From contig NZ_SJKB01000019.1 of NCBI RefSeq assembly GCF_004331465.1, positions 1 through 64,000 of the forward strand: a stretch of DNA of 64,000 nucleotides. Reading direction: 5' to 3'. Position numbers and translations under genes: made by a program. The stretch is from Kribbella pittospori. GTDB lineage: Bacteria; Actinomycetota; Actinomycetes; Propionibacteriales; Kribbellaceae. How positions within the stretch are numbered: position 1 is the stretch's first letter; every line of letters begins with the position of its first letter. Below the pieces are notes generated by a model. The model saw nothing but the letters and a program-made list of their open reading frames with translations, was not told where the DNA came from and did no database searches. Below, one piece after another: positions 1-8,355 of the stretch.

Positions 1-1155
1 TCTTCGACAACCCCTCCATCAAGAACCGCACGAACTGCATCGAGGCGTTGCTCCACAACGGACAACACAACCAGCACCAATCCCGGCCTCCTCGAGTCCA
101 ACGCCCCACGGAGACGTCGTACTCAGGCTGCCGAAACATGCCCACGTTGCACATCAACCGGCGCACGAATGTCGCGCATCACCCGGCACAGGACACGGGC
201 TTGCATCGCCAGACTGCCGAACTTGGCTCAGGTAGATCAAGGGTGCGCTGCCTCGATGACCCAAAAGCTCGGCGACATCATCGTCAAGTAGAAGTCGAGT
301 GGCGCTGGTCAGATGGGCGCGGTGCAGCCGGTCGACGGGGGATCGGACGCACCCGTAATGAGCAGGTCAACCGGCTGCTTGCTAACGGATTTGCTAACAG
401 GCGGTGTGGATCGCGGCGCACGGGCATGGACGAGGGAGCCGGGTTCCACGCTCAGCGCGGGCTCGCAGGTAGGTGGCATGGAGCCGGATGGACGGGCGGT
501 CGGCAACTTTCAATCTCAGGGATCGGTCCCCCGGGGTGCCCCCTGAGTTGCCCCGAGGAGGACGATGAACAGCCGTCAAGGGCCCGCGCCACTGAACACC
601 ATCCGTGGTCCGGCTACGGGATCGTCGGGCTGTTGTCCCAGCACAATGGACTCGTAATGAGTCGCTCATGGCCGTGAGGCCAGGCCGGCGAGCATGGTCA
701 TGTCGGCCGCCACTTCGGCCTGCTGATGTGCTGACACACGACCGAAATTAAAGGGGCACTGATGCCCTAGTAAACAGCCTCTCTAGGCCTCAGAAGTCCC
801 TGTTCGAAGGGACTCTGGCCCCACGAACCGACCCTTTCCGACTCCATTTCGCACCACGAATGATCCCACGGCGGGGATGGATCGCAGGCCCACGTCGTCG
901 ACGGGCCACGCTGTGGCGAGGCACAGTCGAGGCTGATGTGTTGACCGGACGAGCCTCCTAGGTCCGCGTGACCCACGTGACGGTGCCACTGACCAAGGCG
1001 ATGGCGAATCCGATCATAGTCAAGGTCGTCATCGCCGACGGGAACGCGAGGCGCTCATCAACCTTGTGCGAAACCGCCATCCGCGCTGATCCCAGCCTTG
1101 CTACACCTATCGAAGGTCGATATATTCCCATCGCAAGCCGATGGGAGGACGGGCC
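1..1155. other. Gene-poor stretch
   Basis: No reading frame here looks like a real gene: the open frames are rich in Arg, His and Ser in the way high-GC shadow frames are, and none has a convincing ribosome binding site or recognisable motif. The first 50 bases read open from the left edge (F-D-N-P-S-I-K-N-R) and could be the tail of a gene that begins outside the window, but the frame soon loses any recognisable character. Confidence 0.5.
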
Positions 1156-1641
1156 ATGGGAAAGCTGACGGTGCGTGCGCTGCGCGGCGTGCTCGTGGTG
1201 GTGCTCGCCGGCACCGTGTTCGTACAGGCATCGATGGTGTGGGCGTTGGCCACCGACCCTGAGGAGGGGTCGGTCCCGCTGACCCCGCTGCGCGTGATCA
1301 CGATCCTGGGCATGGTGTCGGTCCAGGTCGCCCTGGTCTGTGTATGGCGGCTGGTGACGATGGTGCGGCGCGGAACTGTGTTCTCCAATGCCGCCTTCCG
1401 GTACGTGGACGTCATGATCGGCGCGATCGTGGCGGCTGCCCTCGTGTGGTTCGCGGTCACGATCCTCAATGCGCCGGGCCAGCGTGCCGACCCCGGCGTG
1501 ACCGTCATCATGGGCGGGGTTGGCGTGGCCATTCTGGGGGTCGCGCTCATCGTGCTCGTGCTGCGGCTACTGCTCGCCCAGGCCGTCGCGCGCGACGTCG
1601 AAGCGGCGCAGCTGCGGGCCGAGTTGAACGAGGTGATCTGA
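1156..1641 (+). CDS. DUF2975 family membrane protein
   Basis: A protein of 161 residues with four hydrophobic segments in the DUF2975 arrangement: an N-terminal helix, a helix around residues 50-70, one around 85-105 and one around 118-140, ending in a short charged tail. The ATG at 1156 is preferred over 1141 because GGAGG sits seven bases before it. Family members are usually followed, with overlap, by a small Cro/CI-type HTH regulator (YozG-like). Here the stop overlaps an ATG at 1641 (TGATG), but that frame gives only about 30 residues with no helix-turn-helix, so the partner seems lost. The function of the family is unknown. Confidence 0.85.
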   Translation: MGKLTVRALRGVLVVVLAGTVFVQASMVWALATDPEEGSVPLTPLRVITILGMVSVQVALVCVWRLVTMVRRGTVFSNAAFRYVDVMIGAIVAAALVWFAVTILNAPGQRADPGVTVIMGGVGVAILGVALIVLVLRLLLAQAVARDVEAAQLRAELNEVI

Positions 1642-1733
1642 TGCCGACGCCCGACATCGCGCAGGCTGAAGTAGGGCTTCCACCCGGGAGCCGCACTTGC
1701 ACCCCATCTGACCTTTCTGCCAACGCTGTTTGA
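1641..1733 (+). pseudogene. Possible remnant of HTH partner of DUF2975 gene
   Basis: An ATG overlaps the stop of the DUF2975 gene as TGATG, the arrangement expected for its HTH partner. The frame runs only about 30 codons (M-P-T-P-D-I-A-Q...) and has no recognisable HTH. It is either a truncated partner or chance. The call rests on position alone. Confidence 0.25.
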
Positions 1734-2106
1734 CTCCAGTTGGTCACGACTGGCCCCACGCCGTCGACGCATCGGAGGAGCTGCTAACCGACCTGACCTG
1801 GGCGTTCAGATAGCGGTCGTGATGGTGGACGTCGTGCGCAGACTCAACACTGCCAGATCGCCCGGCCTGTCTTCACATAGATCGTCTTGCCGGTGGTCAT
1901 GTCAGGTTGTGTGACCTGTGCCGCAGGTACTGCCATGTCGTTGGGACCGCCCTGGAGCCGGATGACCGGTCCCCGGTCGGCGGGCGCCGAATCTTGTATC
2001 TCCACCGGCGTCGAGGATGTCCTTCACCGCCGGCGCTCCTTCTCCACTTAGGCGGTAAGGGCGTTGTCACCCGCGGGAGGCCGCCGCAGGTTGCCGGTGT
2101 CTTGGG
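1734..2106. other. No gene recognised
   Basis: No frame with coding character is seen between the DUF2975 locus and the convergent gene whose stop is at 2107. Confidence 0.5.
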
Positions 2107-3060
2107 CTAGCTCGCAGAGCGTTCGGAGCTCTTGGCGTTCTGTTGCGCGGCTTCGTCTCGCTCCGTTGGCGTGACGCAGATGTGGTCGACCGAGGTGGCC
2201 TCGCGCCAGACGAATCCCTCGACGCAGGAGCCGTCGCCCCGGTCTCGGTGCTCATCCTGGTGTGCCTGGTTCTGCTGCAGCGCTTGCTCGTGCTCAACCG
2301 ACGTGACGCAGACGTTGTCGTCGGCCGTCGCGCGACGCGGTTCGAAACCGTCTCGGCACCCGTTCGAGCTGCCGGCGATGCCTTGGCCGACGAGCCCGAC
2401 GACTCGGGAACCGTTCGGGAGCTTGACGATCACCTCGGCGCTCCGGTCGCCTTCGGCCGATGGGGTGAACTTCAGCCGGATCGAGCAGGCTGTGCCAGGT
2501 TTGAGTGTGCCCTTGCATTGTTTGGTGATCCGGAAGTCGTCCTGATCACGGCCGTCGAGGGTGGCTCCGCTGACGCTGACGGTTGTGGTGCCTGCGGGTT
2601 CCAGTCCGAAGCGGCAATCCGACGTGCTGTGCACCTCTGTCGCTTTGCACTCCACCTGGTCTGGTGCCGAGAGCGAGGAGGTGTTCCCGGACCTCGAGCC
2701 CGAGCTCGATCCGGGAGCCTTCCAGAAGGTGCCGTCCCGGTCGGCGACGGGTGACTCGCCGTCCCGGAGTACGTCGGAGATGGTGAAGCCGCTGACGGTG
2801 AGCAGAAGGGCGAGCGCTGTCAGAAGGACGATGCTCAAGCCCCGGCTCGCGCCTCTGCCTCTGGTGGTGAACACGGCCGTGATCAACGGTGCGATTCCTG
2901 CGCCGACCAGTGTGCCCGGACGCCCGGCGTCGAAGAAGCCGGTGAGCACGGTGCCGACAACAGACGCCAGTACTGCGAGCATCAGTTGGATCGCGCCGAG
3001 GGCTCGTGAATCCCTCATCTGCTGACCAGACGGCCGATCGGTCGACGTTCGCATCGCCAT
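2107..3060 (-). CDS. Membrane-anchored protein with Ig-like domain and two C-terminal Cys/Trp repeats
   Basis: 317 residues. Three hydrophobic segments occupy roughly residues 20-50, 52-65 and 74-95; a Ser/Gly-rich linker follows. A beta-sandwich domain at about 135-230 resembles 'choice-of-anchor'/HYDIN-type domains (C-K-G-T-L-K-P-G-T-A-C-S-I, F-T-P-S-A-E-G). The C-terminus carries two copies of a motif of about 30 residues of the form C-x-x-G-F-x-x-R-x-A-(x)5-D-x-x-C-V-T, each followed by an E/Q-rich, N-containing tail (GFEPRRA and GFVWREA versions). Similar repeats occur in secreted actinobacterial proteins of unknown role. It is a monocistronic minus-strand gene convergent with nothing upstream. 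The product is likely displayed outside the membrane; no catalytic motif is seen. Confidence 0.8.
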   Translation of the reverse strand: MAMRTSTDRPSGQQMRDSRALGAIQLMLAVLASVVGTVLTGFFDAGRPGTLVGAGIAPLITAVFTTRGRGASRGLSIVLLTALALLLTVSGFTISDVLRDGESPVADRDGTFWKAPGSSSGSRSGNTSSLSAPDQVECKATEVHSTSDCRFGLEPAGTTTVSVSGATLDGRDQDDFRITKQCKGTLKPGTACSIRLKFTPSAEGDRSAEVIVKLPNGSRVVGLVGQGIAGSSNGCRDGFEPRRATADDNVCVTSVEHEQALQQNQAHQDEHRDRGDGSCVEGFVWREATSVDHICVTPTERDEAAQQNAKSSERSAS

Positions 3061-3224
3061 AGTTCCCCCCAGCTCACAGCCCTACGTTGAGATTCACAGC
3101 TGCACTCAGGGGTTGCCAGCCCTGCGAGTCACTGAGTGACACAGCGGTTACGTTTCGGCTGGAACGATCCGCGGGGACATGTCATCCTGTCGTCGCACGG
3201 TCCTGCAGTGACTGGGGGAAGCAC

Positions 3225-3989
3225 ATGGACGATCGCACTGTCGCGGGCCGCGTCGCCGCGATTCTCGACGCTGTCGCCGGTGGGCAGGACCACACACCAC
3301 TCGCGAAACTCGCGGCCGAGACGGGCATCCCCAAGCCGACCGTCCGGCGGATTGCCAACCAGCTTGTCGATCTCGGGATCCTCGCTCGTACGCCGAACGG
3401 CTACCGCCTCGGCCTGCACCTGATCGAGCTTGGCCTTGCGGCGGCGTCACAGCTCGGTACGGCGGAGGTCGCGGCACCCTATGTCCACGAACTGCATCAA
3501 CGGACGCGCCAGATCGCCTGGGTAGGTACGGTCAACTCGGACTCTTTGGTCTTCATCGACACGGCCTTCGCTCGCGAACACGCCTCAGCCGTCGCCGCCG
3601 GCGATCTCGGCCGGATGCCGATTCCCATGACGACGGCGACCGCCGGCGGGCAGCTCATCCTTGCGGCGCGGCCTGACAGCCTCGGGCCGATCCTGCGCCG
3701 GGGACTGACCCGATTCACTCGCTACACCGTCACCAACCCGCGGGCGTTCTTCGACCGCCTGCAGCGCGTCGCCGAAACCGGTGTGGCCCACGAATACGAG
3801 GAAGTCGGCCTTGGCTGGTGGTGCTGCGCGACGCTGGTCCCATCCCCAACCGGAACCTACATCTTCGGCCTCACAGCGGAGACCCGCGGCATCTCACCGG
3901 CCCGTGGGATGCCTCAACTGCAACGAATCGCCCAGCAACTCGGACACGAACTGACTCGTCCGCAACCTGCGGATCGGGTCACTCAGTGA
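3225..3989 (+). CDS. IclR-family transcriptional regulator
   Basis: 254 residues. A winged helix-turn-helix spans about residues 1-65 (AAETGIPKPTVRRIANQL is the recognition region) and is followed by an IclR effector-binding domain with its usual H-E-L-H-Q-R-T and T-A-T-A-G-G-Q motifs. The ATG at 3225 is preferred because GGGGGA lies eight bases upstream and the protein then begins directly with the HTH; the open frame extends further upstream without family similarity. No catabolic operon lies beside it, so its target is unknown. Its 3' end overlaps the convergent NUDIX gene by about 11 bases. Confidence 0.9.
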   Translation: MDDRTVAGRVAAILDAVAGGQDHTPLAKLAAETGIPKPTVRRIANQLVDLGILARTPNGYRLGLHLIELGLAAASQLGTAEVAAPYVHELHQRTRQIAWVGTVNSDSLVFIDTAFAREHASAVAAGDLGRMPIPMTTATAGGQLILAARPDSLGPILRRGLTRFTRYTVTNPRAFFDRLQRVAETGVAHEYEEVGLGWWCCATLVPSPTGTYIFGLTAETRGISPARGMPQLQRIAQQLGHELTRPQPADRVTQ

Positions 3990-4605
3990 TACGCAAGCAT
4001 TCTTCCGTCGATGTGCACCCGGCCAGACTGACTCCGTCGGCGCAGACACGTGTGGGGGTGCACCATGGCGAAACAGAGCTCAGGAGGGCGGCGTCGAACG
4101 TGCAACGGCGGCTTGGTGCCGCGGGCGGCCAGTCGAAGTACAGGGTCGCGGCCGGTTCGAGGTAGTGCGCGATGCGGCGCTGCATCGACGCGTCCATCTG
4201 GAGCGTGCTGAGGTCGGCCTGGGGGACCCAGTGCACCTTGGTGCTTTCGCTGCTGGTGGTGGGTTGGCCGCCGGTGGCTCGGCCGCGGAGGAGGATGGAG
4301 AACTCCTGGCGGGCCTCGCCGTTGCTGGTGTAGAGGATGATGTGTTTGGGGTCGGTGTAGATGCCGATGACGTCGACGATCTCGCAGTCGATGCCGGTCT
4401 CTTCTTTGGTTTCGCGTACGCCGGCCTGCGACATGGACTCGCCGAGGTCGATCGCGCCGCCGGGCAAGGCCCAGTTGCCGTTATCGGAACGCTGGATCAA
4501 GAGGATCTCGCCGGCGTCATTCTCGATGACGACGTTGACGGAAGGGACCATGCTGTTGGCGGCGGGGGCGTTGGGGTCGTCGTAGTAGTCGATTCGCTTC
4601 GGCAT
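3979..4605 (-). CDS. NUDIX hydrolase
   Basis: 208 residues. A complete Nudix box (G-x5-E-x7-R-E-x2-E-E-x-G-I) lies at residues 50-72, preceded by beta strands typical of the fold. Members hydrolyse nucleoside diphosphates linked to another moiety; the substrate cannot be read here. The ATG at 4605 overlaps the stop of the upstream gene (TGATG) and has GGAGG four bases before it, implying translational coupling. The last 50 or so residues (after Y-L-E-P-A-A-T) are rich in Cys, Ser and Thr and do not look like the fold, so the original stop may have been lost and the frame runs on into the IclR 3' end. Confidence 0.85.
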   Translation of the reverse strand: MPKRIDYYDDPNAPAANSMVPSVNVVIENDAGEILLIQRSDNGNWALPGGAIDLGESMSQAGVRETKEETGIDCEIVDVIGIYTDPKHIILYTSNGEARQEFSILLRGRATGGQPTTSSESTKVHWVPQADLSTLQMDASMQRRIAHYLEPAATLYFDWPPAAPSRRCTFDAALLSSVSPWCTPTRVCADGVSLAGCTSTEECLRITE

Positions 4606-4965
4606 CAAGCCTCCGTCATCGGGGTCGCTTCGTTCCAGACTCGCTCGAAGCTGTCGAGGTAGTGGCTGGCGAGTTCGCCGCCGGGCATCTTTCGGAGGTG
4701 CCAGACCGGTGCCTGCGCGGCGGGTGCGCCGTACACGTGAGTGTTCACGAACAGGCGGTCATCCGCGCGGTAGATCGAGTTGTACAGGACGGTCCGATGG
4801 AACCGGAACTCGATGCCCGGGAGGTCGAGCAGGCTGCGGTAGAGGACGAGCGCGTTGTGGATCTTGGCCGCCACCGCATTGCCGACGCCTTCGTCCACCA
4901 GGCGGCCGCCTCGGAGTTGGCCGGCCTGCTCGAAGATCCAGCGCTCGGCGATGCTCCTCGCTGTC
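4605..4965 (-). pseudogene. Truncated DUF5919-type XRE regulator (C-terminal domain only)
   Basis: The frame encodes the C-terminal ligand-sensing half of the actinobacterial XRE regulators that pair with a NUDIX gene (I-H-N-A-L-V-L-Y-R-S-L-L and H-R-T-V-L-Y-N-S-I-Y-R-A-D-D motifs, ending L-D-S-F-E-R-V-W). The N-terminal HTH is absent: upstream of about 4965 the frame, open to 5132, is low-complexity Arg/Pro-rich sequence unlike a HTH. The C-terminal fragment is well preserved and still overlaps the NUDIX start by one base, so the loss at the 5' end may be recent. The pairing with NUDIX is known from related genomes; loss of function is inferred. Confidence 0.6.
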
Positions 4966-5325
4966 GCTTTGGGCGGCCTACTTCGAAGTCGATTTCGGAT
5001 TGAGAGCGCGGCTGGTGTTCCTGGCCATCGAGTATCGGCACGGCCGATCTCGTCACAAGACGGCTGTCTTCGTCCGTGGCATGCCACCCGGCCGTACTGG
5101 TGTTGAGGTCGGTATGGCGAGGTGACCGTCACTGTGGATTCAAGGGCAGTCTGCTGGCCACGTCATTGGCAGGGGTGTCTGCCTAGGACGCCAGCGCACG
5201 AGCACCGCCAGCGCCTAGTTCCCCTGGTTTGCCGCTGGTGACACGCTTCTTACCGGCGACCCTAATGGGACGCCCGGGCGAGAGTGGTGAGGTTGATGGT
5301 TCCCACCAGCAGGCTCGGGAATGCG

Positions 5326-5727
5326 CTACGCGGCTTGCAGTTCGGCGACGAGTTTCTCGACGCGGTCGCGGATGTCGTCGCGGACTTCGCGGACGACGTC
5401 GATGGGTTGGCCCGCGGGGTCGGTGAGTTCCCAGTCTTCGTAGCGTTTGCCGGGGAAGATGGGGCAGGCGTCGCCGCAGCCCATGGTGATGACGACGTCG
5501 CTGTCGCGGACCGCTTGGGTGTCGAGGAGTTGGGGTGTGCTGCCGGTGATGTCGATGCCGACTTCGCGCATGGCTTCGATGGCGACGGGGTTGATCTGGT
5601 CGGCTGGTTCGGAGCCTGCGGAGCGGATTTCGACGGTGTCTCCGGCGAGGTGGCGCAGCCAGCCTGCGGCCATTTGGGAGCGGCCGGCGTTGTGGATGCA
5701 GACGAAGAGTACGGCGGGTTTGCTCAC
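5326..5727 (-). CDS. arsC: Arsenate reductase, LMW-phosphatase type
   Basis: 133 residues, a full-length thioredoxin/mycothiol-class ArsC of the low-molecular-weight phosphatase fold. The P-loop C-x5-R is C10-I-H-N-A-G-R16, the two further redox cysteines are C84 and C88 (G-C-G-D-A-C-P) and the general acid is D103 (T-D-P). It reduces arsenate to arsenite in the cytoplasm. The start is GTG at 5727, overlapping the aquaporin stop as GTGA; it is the last gene of a four-gene overlapping operon. Everything upstream of this GTG in the same frame is a shadow of the aquaporin gene. Confidence 0.95.
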   Translation of the reverse strand: MSKPAVLFVCIHNAGRSQMAAGWLRHLAGDTVEIRSAGSEPADQINPVAIEAMREVGIDITGSTPQLLDTQAVRDSDVVITMGCGDACPIFPGKRYEDWELTDPAGQPIDVVREVRDDIRDRVEKLVAELQAA

Positions 5728-6461
5728 GTGGATGCCCCTGCTTTGGTGGTGTCGGTGTGTGGGGTGACGACGTCGTCGGCGGCCTGCCCGGCGTTGGGGT
5801 AGAGGACGACGACCAGGGCGGCGCCTAGGATGGCGCCGAAGGCCTGGAAGACGATGAAGAGGGGCACCGAGCTGGGTGCGATTCCGGCGAAGGTGTCGCT
5901 GAAGGCGCGTGCGATGGTGACGGCTGGGTTGGCGAATGAGGTTGACGAGGTGAACCAGTACGCCGAGCCGATGTAGGCGCCGACTGCGAGCGGTGCGAGG
6001 TGGGCGCGGCCGGACCAGGCGAGCGCGAAGATCAGCAGGATCAGGCCCGCGGTCGCGACGGTCTCCCCGATGTAGAGGTGGCCGGCTGATCGGTGGTGGG
6101 TTGACCAGGAGATCGCGGCTTCGCCGTACATCAGGTTCGCGAGGATCGCGCCCGCGATGCCACCGGCGATCTGGGCGGGCAGGTAGGCGGCGAGGTCGCG
6201 GCCGGGCAGGCCGGTGCCGGAGCGTTGGCCGAGCCACCAGTCGACCACGGACACGACGGGGTTGAAGTGGGCGCCGGAGACCGGGCCGAGCATGAGGATC
6301 AGCACGGCGAGCCCGAGCGCGGTCGCGAAGGAGTTCTCCAGCAGTTGCAGCCCGACGTCGCCCGGTGAGAGGGATGCGGCGGCGATTCCGGAGCCGACAA
6401 CGACGGTGACCAGGAGTCCGGTGCCGAGTCCTTCGGCGAGCGCTTTGCGCCAGAGGCTCAT
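5724..6461 (-). CDS. Aquaporin/aquaglyceroporin of arsenic operon (AqpS-like)
   Basis: 245 residues with six membrane segments and the two half-helix loops of the MIP family: N-P-V at 67-69 (A-H-F-N-P-V) and N-P-A at 178-180 (F-A-N-P-A-V). The first loop has Val in place of the usual Ala. In Sinorhizobium meliloti an aquaglyceroporin in the ars operon lets arsenite leave by diffusion after ArsC reduces arsenate, and the position between two arsC genes suggests the same here. The ATG at 6461 overlaps the stop of the upstream gene (ATGA); its own stop overlaps the next start (GTGA). Confidence 0.93.
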   Translation of the reverse strand: MSLWRKALAEGLGTGLLVTVVVGSGIAAASLSPGDVGLQLLENSFATALGLAVLILMLGPVSGAHFNPVVSVVDWWLGQRSGTGLPGRDLAAYLPAQIAGGIAGAILANLMYGEAAISWSTHHRSAGHLYIGETVATAGLILLIFALAWSGRAHLAPLAVGAYIGSAYWFTSSTSFANPAVTIARAFSDTFAGIAPSSVPLFIVFQAFGAILGAALVVVLYPNAGQAADDVVTPHTDTTKAGAST

Positions 6462-7123
6462 GCGCGGCTCACCGGTACGGCGAGTTCGTCCAAGAGCACC
6501 CGGACGCGGCGTTCGATCTCGTCGCGGATCGGGCGTACGCCGGTGACGTCGAGGCCGTTGGGGTCGTCCAGGTCCCAGTTCTCGTAGCGGGTGCCGGGGA
6601 AGATCGGGCAGGCGTCGCCGCAGCCCATGGTGACGAGGACGTCGGCGGCGCGGACGATCTCGTCGGTCCACGGTTTGGGGAACTCGGTCGAGATGTCGAT
6701 GCCGCGTTCGGCCATGGCGGCGATCGCAGCGGGGTTGATCTCGATTCCGGGTTCGGAGCCGCCGGACCAGGCGACGGCGTTGTCGCCGGCCAGTTGCTGG
6801 AAGAATCCGAGTGCCATCTGGGAGCGGCCGGCGTTGTGCACGCACAGGAACAGCGCGACGGGTTTGCCGTCGTCGTGGTGGCCCTCGACGCGGGCGAGTG
6901 CGTGGAGGCGTTGCCGGGCGAAGCGTTCGGCCAGCAGGGGCAGGAAGTTCGGGATCGTGCTGCCGGTCGCGAACCGGTCGTAGCTGGAGTGCAGGAACCG
7001 CTCAATCGTCTCGGTGCCGTAGATGTCGGAGAACTCGTCCGTGAGCCGTGCGGCGGCGGTGTTCAGTGCGAGCTGCTGGTCGATGGACAGGTCTTCGCGC
7101 CGGTGCCAGGTCAGTTCGGTCAT
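6458..7123 (-). CDS. arsC: Arsenate reductase with N-terminal helical domain
   Basis: 221 residues. An N-terminal helical domain of about 85 residues (three-helix type found in actinobacterial arsenate-mycothiol transferase-like proteins) precedes a LMW-phosphatase domain with C94-V-H-N-A-G-R100 and the later G-C-G-D-A-C-P cysteine pair. It is predicted to reduce arsenate, probably with mycothiol/mycoredoxin as in Corynebacterium; the thiol partner is inferred from the phylum. The ATG at 7123 overlaps the upstream stop as ATGA, and its stop overlaps the aquaporin start, so the genes are probably translationally coupled. Confidence 0.93.
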   Translation of the reverse strand: MTELTWHRREDLSIDQQLALNTAAARLTDEFSDIYGTETIERFLHSSYDRFATGSTIPNFLPLLAERFARQRLHALARVEGHHDDGKPVALFLCVHNAGRSQMALGFFQQLAGDNAVAWSGGSEPGIEINPAAIAAMAERGIDISTEFPKPWTDEIVRAADVLVTMGCGDACPIFPGTRYENWDLDDPNGLDVTGVRPIRDEIERRVRVLLDELAVPVSRA

Positions 7124-7824
7124 CGGGTGCTCCCGGTGGTGTCTGCCGCTTGGGGTGACAGGGCGGGTGCCAGCCGATCGATCCGGTCGGCGAGTTCGGA
7201 GTAGGCGGCCTCGAAGGCCGCGTCGGTATCGACGGGTGCGGGGTCGGGGATCGACCAGTGCAACCGGGCTCGCTGCTCGGGCGGCAGGTGTTCGTGGGCG
7301 TTGTCGCACACGGCGATCAGCAAGTCGTCACGCCGTACGACGTCACTGAGGTGCACCGTGCGCCAACCGGAGGTGTCCAGATCGTGGCGGCGGGCAACCT
7401 TCAACGCACGGGGATGGACCCGCTCGGCTGGTTGGGTTCCTGCCGAGACAGCAGGCACGTGACTGCGGCGCGACCAGATCGCCGCGGCGAGCTGCGACCG
7501 AGCCGAGTTCTGCGTGCAGACGAACACCACCCGCTTCGCCGCCAGCAACGCCGGGGTCGCGATCGCGGTCAGCGCGTCGGGTTCGAGCCGGACATAAGTA
7601 CGTCGACGGTCGCCCTCGGATCGGGTGCGCATGACCAGGCCGGCCTCTTCCAGCACCTTCAGGTGATGGGCGACCAGGTTGGTCGGCAGGTCCAGCGCCG
7701 TACCGAGTTCACCCGGAGCGGCGTCACCGGCGACCAGGGTGTCAACGATCGCGAGCCGCGCCGGATCGCCGAGCGCCGCGTGGATCCGGGCTCGCTCTGC
7801 CAAGGTGAATCGCTCAGTGTCCAT
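7120..7824 (-). CDS. ArsR-type HTH fused to LMW-phosphatase/ArsC domain
   Basis: 234 residues. Residues 1-90 form an ArsR winged HTH (recognition helix near 47-60, N-L-V-A-H-H-L-K-V-L-E-E); residues 95-215 form a LMW-phosphatase domain with C103-T-Q-N-S-A-R109. Unlike the two neighbouring ArsC proteins, the second redox pair is incomplete: the region V-C-D-N-A-H-E-H keeps one Cys and has His where the second is expected. The product may therefore act as an arsenic-responsive regulator more than a reductase. It is the first gene of the four-gene operon; a 13-bp palindrome covers its start codon, suggesting autorepression. Confidence 0.92.
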   Translation of the reverse strand: MDTERFTLAERARIHAALGDPARLAIVDTLVAGDAAPGELGTALDLPTNLVAHHLKVLEEAGLVMRTRSEGDRRRTYVRLEPDALTAIATPALLAAKRVVFVCTQNSARSQLAAAIWSRRSHVPAVSAGTQPAERVHPRALKVARRHDLDTSGWRTVHLSDVVRRDDLLIAVCDNAHEHLPPEQRARLHWSIPDPAPVDTDAAFEAAYSELADRIDRLAPALSPQAADTTGSTR

Positions 7825-7834
7825 TGACTCAATG
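7822..7834. promoter_or_regulatory. Perfect palindrome over the ars operon start
   Basis: CATTGA-C-TCAATG is a perfect inverted repeat whose left half contains the start codon (cat on this strand) of the ArsR-ArsC fusion gene. ArsR-family operators are commonly AT-rich dyads of this size at the promoter or start of their own operon, so this is a likely autoregulatory operator. Confidence 0.55.
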
Positions 7835-7895
7835 ATCACTGAGCTACCTGAGGAGGTCAAGCGACAGCACCTCGGTCGAGCCGAGGCACATCGGG

Positions 7896-8264
7896 TCAGC
7901 TTGCGGCCGAGGCCTCGGGGACCGTGAGCAGGGTCGAGATCCAGCGCAACCGGTCGGGCACGGGCCAGTAGTAGACCCAGGTCCCGCGCCGCTCGCAGTC
8001 GACCAGGCCGGCCTCCCGCAGCACCTTGAGGTGATGCGAGATCGTCGGGCCGCTCACGTCGAACTGCGGTGTCAGGTCGCACACGCAGATCTCGTCACCG
8101 GCAGACGTGATGATCGAGAACAGCCGGAGCCGGATCGGATCGGCCAGCGCCTTGAACACCGCCGCACCCTCGACCGCCCCGACCGGATCCAGCGCGGCGT
8201 CAGAGATCGGCGCGCAGCAACCGCTACTGGCGAGGGGTGTCAGCACGATCTCCTGTTTCGACAT
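7896..8264 (-). CDS. arsR: ArsR-family arsenic-responsive repressor
   Basis: 122 residues. Winged HTH at about 36-110 with the DNA-contacting helix S-G-P-T-I-S-H-H-L-K-V-L. Candidate As(III) ligands are C16 and C17 near the N-terminus and C60/C62 in the E-I-C-V-C-D-L motif, the classical metalloid-binding site of ArsR. It is divergent from the ArsO-like gene, sharing a promoter region of about 75-90 bases that holds a 7-bp inverted pair, so it probably represses both directions until arsenite or antimonite binds. Confidence 0.93.
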   Translation of the reverse strand: MSKQEIVLTPLASSGCCAPISDAALDPVGAVEGAAVFKALADPIRLRLFSIITSAGDEICVCDLTPQFDVSGPTISHHLKVLREAGLVDCERRGTWVYYWPVPDRLRWISTLLTVPEASAAS

Positions 8265-8280
8265 GGATCTATCTTGACTC

Positions 8281-8331
8281 CTGTCTAATCACGAGGCAAG
8301 CTGACTGTTGTTTCGATGAACTTCTAGACAG
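8281..8331. promoter_or_regulatory. Inverted repeat in arsR/arsO-like divergent promoter
   Basis: CTGTCTA at 8281-8287 and its exact complement TAGACAG at 8325-8331 flank the centre of the divergent promoter region, about 44 bases apart start to start. The spacing suits two ArsR half-sites or one site per promoter. No other dyad is as clear in this gap. Confidence 0.4.
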
Positions 8332-8355
8332 CGGAATGAGATGGGGACGGGAATC

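Noticed and set aside
5728..6237. N-terminal extension of the short arsC frame
   Set aside because: The extension is Arg/Pro-rich and lies inside the aquaporin gene; GTG at 5727 overlaps the aquaporin stop as expected for the operon.
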